In this document: piece by piece, positions 59,011 through 64,000 of the stretch
Numbering within the stretch: the stretch's first letter is position 1
Layout of the letters: every line of letters begins with the position of its first letter
Assembly: GCA_950295325.1 (NCBI GenBank)
Contig: OX485803.1
Coordinates: 19,032,001-19,096,000, forward strand
Origin: Polytrichum commune
Taxonomy: Eukaryota; Streptophyta; Polytrichopsida; Polytrichales; Polytrichaceae
DNA: 64,000 bases
Direction of reading: 5' to 3'
The notes under the pieces: generated by a model
What the model saw: the letters and a program-made list of their open reading frames with translations, nothing else
What the model was told of the DNA's origin: nothing
Database searches by the model: none
Position numbers and translations under genes: made by a program

Positions 59011-60189
59011 CTTACTCCCATAAATGGGTGAGGTGGTGACCCCTCAAGCAGCGTAAATGCAGGCTATGTTTGCATGGTGGGAACTCCAAGCCAAAAAATA
59101 TTCCAAGACTGCTACCAAAGCAATTCCTTGGAAGAAACAAATATTGGAGAAGTGGTTAAGGGCATCATACCCATGCCAATTACTGTGGATTTCCAATACG
59201 GCAAAGGTGGTTGTCTTGATGAGCAAGAAAAAAAATTGGGAGGAGGGGCAAGGTACAAAGAGATTAGCAAGGTGAGGATTAAGTATGACAAATGTTTATC
59301 TCTGGATATTACGTGGGCCCCAAAAACTCCAAAGATTGGTGATCTACACAAAGCTTAGATCCAATCTAGTACACATGCATGTGTTTTGAAGAACTCGCAT
59401 AATGGCTTCATCAAGTTTTGGTTGATCGACAATGAGACCTACGTGGGCTACACACTACGGTGGAACGGAGGAACTCTACAGGAAATGTGTATCCGAGATA
59501 GAGCACATCGACCAAATGTCAACGTCATATTAATGAGTCCAACTGAAATGCAACAATGGGACCATGTTCAAAGGTTTTGAACCAAGGATTTAAAGTTGGT
59601 TTGGCTTTACTATGGATAATGTTGGAATTGCGGAATATAAATGTGCAATACAACAATCTTTTTATAGACAATATTATGCTTCATTGGGAGTCAGATGGAA
59701 GTGTGAAGATTGGAGTGTGCAATTGAGGGTATGCATTGCACATGGGTGAGAATGTTGAAAACTATGGCATACGGAAATCAAAGAAGCAAAGGAAAAAATT
59801 AAGGAGAAGTTTTGGGTGACACCTGAATTGTTTAGGATCCACAATAGAAGACATCATGATCTGCATAAATATTACACCAAGAGGCTAAGAGTTTTGCGGT
59901 CGCCAAACTTGCACAACAACTTTGCAACCATGGTCATGATCCAATACTCTATGTCGGGGAGGGTCGTAAAATTTGGACCATGACCCTAGACCTATTATAT
60001 GAAGATTCCTTGGGGAGCTGCATTGACTTGGCTTCCGCGAGGCGTCGGATGCAAATGGACCATGTGAGATGGGACGAGCCCATTGACTACTGTAGATCTG
60101 AGATCAAGAATTGGATTAAGAGTGTTTGGTTTTTCCGGCTTTATAAGGGGGGTTTCCGTAGACTTAGTAAGCATGTATCACTGACATAA
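59011..60189 (+). pseudogene. Decayed coding remnant, family unknown
   Basis: Four plus-strand frames follow one another with small shifts: 59057-59275 (MQAMFAWWELQAKK), 59074-59358 (ITVDFQYGKGGCLDEQEKK, LDITWAPKTPKIGDLHK), 59386-59580 (GFIKFWLIDNETYVGYTLRW) and 59980-60189 (LGSCIDLASARRRMQMDHVR, EIKNWIKSVWFF). Codon-like composition and Trp/Asp/Lys richness suggest a former protein of several hundred residues. The frames cannot be joined without frameshifts and stops, and I do not recognise the family. It may be related to the remnant at 55315-56286, with which it shares strand. Confidence 0.35.
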
Positions 60190-60349
60190 ACTTGTTTGTA
60201 AAATATTGATATCTTTATATTATTTTGTTATCATTCAACATTTCTCCTTTTTGAATACAAATAATTGTTGGCTCTTCTCTCATTTTTCATTTCATGTTCT
60301 CTAAAACCATATGCCCATCCACATATGGAATCGATTATTCCAATGAACA

Positions 60350-60665
60350 TTTGACTACTAATGGGAACGACCCACTAGAGAGCAACTACTTATGTACAAC
60401 CTACTAAAGAAGGTCACTTATTACTATGAAAGTTGACTAGAGAGATGACTACTAATGTGAGCAGTTGACTAGAGGCCAAATGTATATGTGCAATTGATTG
60501 AAGGAGGTCAATTGCTACTATGACAATCAACTAGAGGTCAATTGCTATTGTGGAAGATGACTAGAGGTTGATTGCTACTATGGTAGTCGACTAGAGGCCG
60601 ACTACTTATGTGCAATTGACTAGATGTCAACCACTTGTGTACAATCGACTAATGCGTTGATTGCC
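60350..60665. repeat. Degenerate short repeat (TTGACTAGAGG)
   Basis: GTTGACTAGAGAGATGACTA, GTTGACTAGAGGCCAAATG, CAACTAGAGGTCAATTGC, GACTAGAGGTTGATTGC, CGACTAGAGGCCGACTAC and similar blocks recur every 30-60 bases, with GCTACTATG linkers. Confidence 0.75.
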
Positions 60666-60797
60666 ATAGTAGCAGTTTTTTACGGCAATTTTTTTTTTTC
60701 TTTCGGATAAAACATCAAGGTGGGTAAAAGGGAATAGGCCGGCTTTATTTAGTCGGGAGATGCGGTACGTTCGGTTTGATAATTAAGAAAGATAACC

Positions 60798-60945
60798 GAA
60801 TAAGGGTGTCTAGCTTAGATGAAGCTTCCAACTGTTTTGCCTCCAACTAAGGTACATGGCTGCCACAAATCCGCAGCCCTAGGAATGGGTGTTGGTAGGG
60901 ATGACCCTACACATCGAACCCTGTTTCCAAAACATGAAGGACCTA
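60798..60945. repeat. Direct repeat, copy A (with 61527-61670)
   Basis: AATAAGGGTGTCTAGCTTAG, GAAGCTTCCAACTGTTTTGC, CTGCCACAAATCC, GTGTTGGTA and CCTGTTTCCAAAACA line up with the copy 730 bp downstream. Confidence 0.6.
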
Positions 60946-61526
60946 TATCACTCATGTATCACTCAAACACACACTACGCCTACTCAAGGGCCCAACATCG
61001 AATATTCAATTATTTCTTTCTTTATTCTGCCCCAAAAAAAATTCCTTCGAGAAAACATTGTGATTGGCAAAATAGATAAGCCGACCTTAGTCGGCATATG
61101 CCAAACCGTAATACCATTCAGTCATGTGGGTCGGTTCTATGATCCCAAGAATGTGTCAAATATATTCCATGAGCTCCCTGAACAAACTGGGAATATTCGT
61201 TCATAATTTCATACATTCAAGGTGCACTTGGAAATTTGGGTGGAGTTGCACTGCACTCCCGGCGCCATGCACATGAATTCATGTTCATCCTAGGAACGTT
61301 CTCATGAAAACATTGTTCATCCCATTAGTATTCCCTACAGTTCCTATTAATTCCTATCATTGAAAATGCCGACGCTGTTCAAACCAACACTATTCATTCT
61401 TCGTACCGGCGCCGGTTTTTTCCCACGAAAAAAAGATCGTGAAGACCCATGTCTGATGCTAGCTAACACAACCACGCAGCTGAACGATCGCATGGCGCTC
61501 GCGTCCTACGTAGAGGAAATAACAGA

Positions 61527-61670
61527 ATAAGGGGTGTGTAGCCCAGAAGAAGCTTCCACCAACCGTTTCCACCTTCACCTTACCTCACATGAGTGCCACG
61601 AATCCATAGCGCGGGGAATTGTGTTGGTAACCTACACCAACAAATCCCACCCCATTTCCAAAACACCGAA
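61527..61670. repeat. Direct repeat, copy B
   Basis: AATAAGGGGTGTGTAGCCCA, GAAGCTTCCACCAACCGTTT, GTGCCACGAATCC, GTGTTGGTA and CCATTTCCAAAACAC match copy A. It is followed by a GGGAAGGGAGG purine repeat (about 61672-61742). Confidence 0.6.
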
Positions 61671-61796
61671 AGGAAGGGAAGGGAGGGAAAAGGAAGGGAA
61701 GGGAGGGAAAGGGAACAAAGGAAAGGGAACAAAGGGAGGGGGGATTTGGGCCTGAAGCGCCAATCTGCAAAAGGTGAGGTCCGGACCAGCGGCGGC

Positions 61797-61836
61797 GGCC
61801 GATGCTATGGCATATATCTAAGTTATAGCATCGGCC
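61797..61836. repeat. Perfect 12-bp GC-rich hairpin
   Basis: GGCCGATGCTAT, a 16-base loop, then ATAGCATCGGCC. A further CCGATGC follows at once. Confidence 0.75.
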
Positions 61837-61961
61837 GACCGATGCCTAACTTATCTAAGGCTTTGTAGCCCAAGCCTTCCAGAATCCGAGGCGCCCTTTG
61901 AAAGACAAAGAGGCGATAAGTTACTTTAAACCCAGCCCCCAGGGATACTCCTCAGGAAGGA

Positions 61962-61981
61962 CCCCCCCCCCCCCCCCCCCC
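61962..61981. repeat. C20 homopolymer
   Basis: Twenty C residues; the length may be affected by sequencing error. Confidence 0.85.
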
Positions 61982-62117
61982 TTTTCCCCCAAGGCACCCA
62001 TGTGAGGAACATATCTTTCTCGCAGACTACAAAGAGGCCGCGGATCACCTGGGGCACTTAAATTACTACTATGTTATGTTATGTGTACCCAAGCAACCGT
62101 AAAAGCCTAACCCTTGT

Positions 62118-63000
62118 GGCTTCGCTCGTGTGGCCAGCCTATATACGGCCTTCTGTGAGCAAAAGTAGATGGGTTTTCAGATGGTTGCTTTTTGCAATTA
62201 GCCCCATGTGTCTCCTAGGGCTATGATGATGTGAAATGAAATCGGTTTTCAAGCTTGGGAAGCCAAAAGGGTAAAAGGCTAATGGGAGTGAAAGCACATC
62301 AACGTAGTATTGAACCGGTTAATTTCTTAGAGTAGAGTTTGCAGCTTGCAGCTACGCTGGTGTGGTTAGCCTACAACTTTTATATGAGGAAAAGTAGATG
62401 GGTTTTTAGATGGTTACTTTTTGCAATTAGCCGGAGGTGTCTCCTAGGCTATGATGTGAAATGAAATTGGTTTTCAAGCTTGGGAAGCCAAAAGGGTAAA
62501 AGGCTAATGGGAAGGAAAGCACATCAATGTAGTATTGAACCAGTTAATTTCCTAGAGTAGAGTTTGTAGCTTGCGGCTACGCTCGTGTGGTTAGCCTACA
62601 ACTTTTATATGAGGAAAAGTAGATGGGTTTTTAGATGGTTACTTTTTGCAATTAGCCCGAGGTGTCTCCTAGGCTATGATGTGAAATGAAATCAGTTTAA
62701 AATTGGGGAAGCCAAAAGGCTAATGGGAATGAAAGCGCGTCAACGTGGTTTCGAACCAGTTAATTTCCTAGAGTAGAGCTTGCGGCTACGCTCATGTGGC
62801 TAGCCTATGGCTTGATATGAGGAAAAGTAGATGGCTTTTAGATGGTTCTTTTTTTGCAATTAGCCCAAGGTTTCTCCTAGGCTATGATGTAAAATGAAAA
62901 TGTTTTTTAAAGACTTGGAAGCCAAAAGGATAAAAGGTTAATGGGAATGAAAGCACATCAACATGGTTTCAAACTGGCTAATTCCTTAAAGTAGAGCAAT
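62118..63000. repeat. Tandem array, period about 209-231 bp, four copies
   Basis: GGCTACGCTCGTGTGGTTAG-type starts lie at about 62118, 62349, 62573 and 62782. Each unit contains GAGGAAAAGTAGATGGGTTT, TTTTGCAATTAGCC, GTCTCCTAGGCTATGATG, GGAAGCCAAAAGG and ACCAGTTAATTTCC. Units two and three are closest, and the last is the most diverged. Confidence 0.9.
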
Positions 63001-63079
63001 AGAGCAAGCGATTATGTAGTACGAGATAGTTAGCAAATCCAAATTGAGGTCGCAACTTTAATCACGTTCTCATGATACT

Positions 63080-63345
63080 TGGAGCGGAGAGAGGGAATTG
63101 TTGTTTAGGAGCGTACCTCTCATTCATCAATGTGATAGGGCTTGAAAACAATATGTGGTTTGGATTTTAAATTTTTTAAATTTTAAAAAGTTGATTTGAC
63201 ACCATAATTAGTTATTACAGATCCCGAGTTGGTCTACTTGAGGTCATTTGAGATGAATCGGCCACAAACCTATAGGGGGGGTCAAGTTTCAATGTTGGGT
63301 GGGTGAGAGGTGCGTTCCCATACAATAATTCCCTCGCTCCATTTG
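63080..63345. repeat. Inverted pair of R2 repeat arms
   Basis: GGAGAGAGGGAATTGTTG and GAGCGTACCTCTCATTCATC (63086-63126) are inverted, with changes, at 63297-63345 (GGTGAGAGGTGCGTTCC, AATAATTCCCTCGCTCC). The right arm also matches the R2 copies at 43465 and 27775. A foldback or head-to-head repeat pair. Confidence 0.6.
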
Positions 63346-64000
63346 GAACTGATGTGATTACTACAAGCATATATAGTGAGTATCGGGTCATTGACATGCG
63401 TCACTATAATGTCTGCAAATCTATCAAAGTGGTTGATTTTCATTTTCTTTCTGGTGACGCTTGACGATTGTTGATGAACTAATATCTTCTTTGTCTTCAT
63501 CCTTTTTTTTCTTTTTTTCTTTCAAAGTGACGATTCTATATCTTTTAAGTGATCATATAGGTCTCTCAATCATGTTGGCTAATTGAACTCCAAAGAGCAA
63601 AACTTGGAACATGTAATCCAAACTCATTTTGAGCACGGTTTTTTTTTTCTACGAATGTTTTGAGATTCCCACTTAACCACAAACCACTTAAATATATAAA
63701 TTTGCATCAAGATAACTATTTCATACAAAGCCCATTCACCTTGGTTACACACCATCCCTCACTTCACAACAATCATGATACGAGGCCAAGTGCCATCGAT
63801 TTTTGTAAGCTATGAATGTTTTATCACACTAGCTTGGGGGATGGGCACCCTAATCATAAGGTAGATGGGGGCTAATGTGGATACCTCTAGCCAATAGATT
63901 CAAGTTTAGAAGCTTGAGCATGTTAGCAATTGAGAATCAAGACCAAAGAATTTGAAACCGCTGAAATTGGAGTTGAGGAAGGTGTTTATCTAGGTTATGG
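63346..64000. other. Intergenic, no gene recognised
   Basis: AT-rich. A weak forward R1 remnant may lie at about 63545-63720 (CTCTCAATCATGTTGGC, CTTAACCACAAACCACTTAA). Confidence 0.35.

Overview
This window looks like nuclear DNA from a plant, or from a streptophyte close to land plants. It is AT-rich. The genes are split by short GT-AG introns, intergenic spacers are very long, and microsatellites, short terminal-inverted-repeat (TIR) elements and tandem arrays are abundant. Two protein genes can be recognised with confidence. The species cannot be named from sequence alone.

Layout. Positions 229-4477 (+) hold the last twelve coding exons of the exocyst subunit SEC10; the gene begins to the left of the window. 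Positions 4478-13399 are intergenic, with TIR-element fragments, an AAGG microsatellite and two degenerate tandem-repeat fields (about 11.2-12.55 kb and 12.73-13.03 kb). Positions 13400-15822 (-) hold a complete four-exon ornithine decarboxylase (ODC) gene of 484 residues with all the usual catalytic motifs. A TATA-like box near 17.09 kb and CT-rich sequence downstream of it suggest a leader of more than 1 kb.

From about 17.3 kb to the end I find no intact cellular gene. This 46 kb is repeat-derived. It contains: (i) PIF/Harbinger-like TIR elements with 3-bp target duplications (24996-25792, 28364-28861, 30123-30611, 37324-38447) and relatives; (ii) a family with ends like GGGCCACTTCACACA, five copies between 28 and 48 kb; (iii) two Tc1/mariner-type elements with TA duplications, one carrying an ORF that may be a pogo/Tigger transposase tail and one an internally deleted derivative, each nested in a different element; (iv) hairpin-like MITEs of 150-210 bp; (v) an ancient dispersed repeat in both orientations; (vi) tandem arrays with periods of 264, 93, 322, 130 and about 220 bp; (vii) decayed coding fragments at 50.3-50.9, 55.3-56.3 and 59.0-60.2 kb.

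The two genes are not functionally linked: SEC10 acts in tethering secretory vesicles and ODC makes putrescine. They are independent neighbours separated by 9 kb. I see no rRNA, tRNA, CRISPR or operon structure. I did not find a convincing new biological system. The strongest unusual observations are the nested transposons with a recognisable empty site, the ORF-bearing element with its deletion derivative, the exact 264-bp array, and the intron-containing ODC with a long leader.
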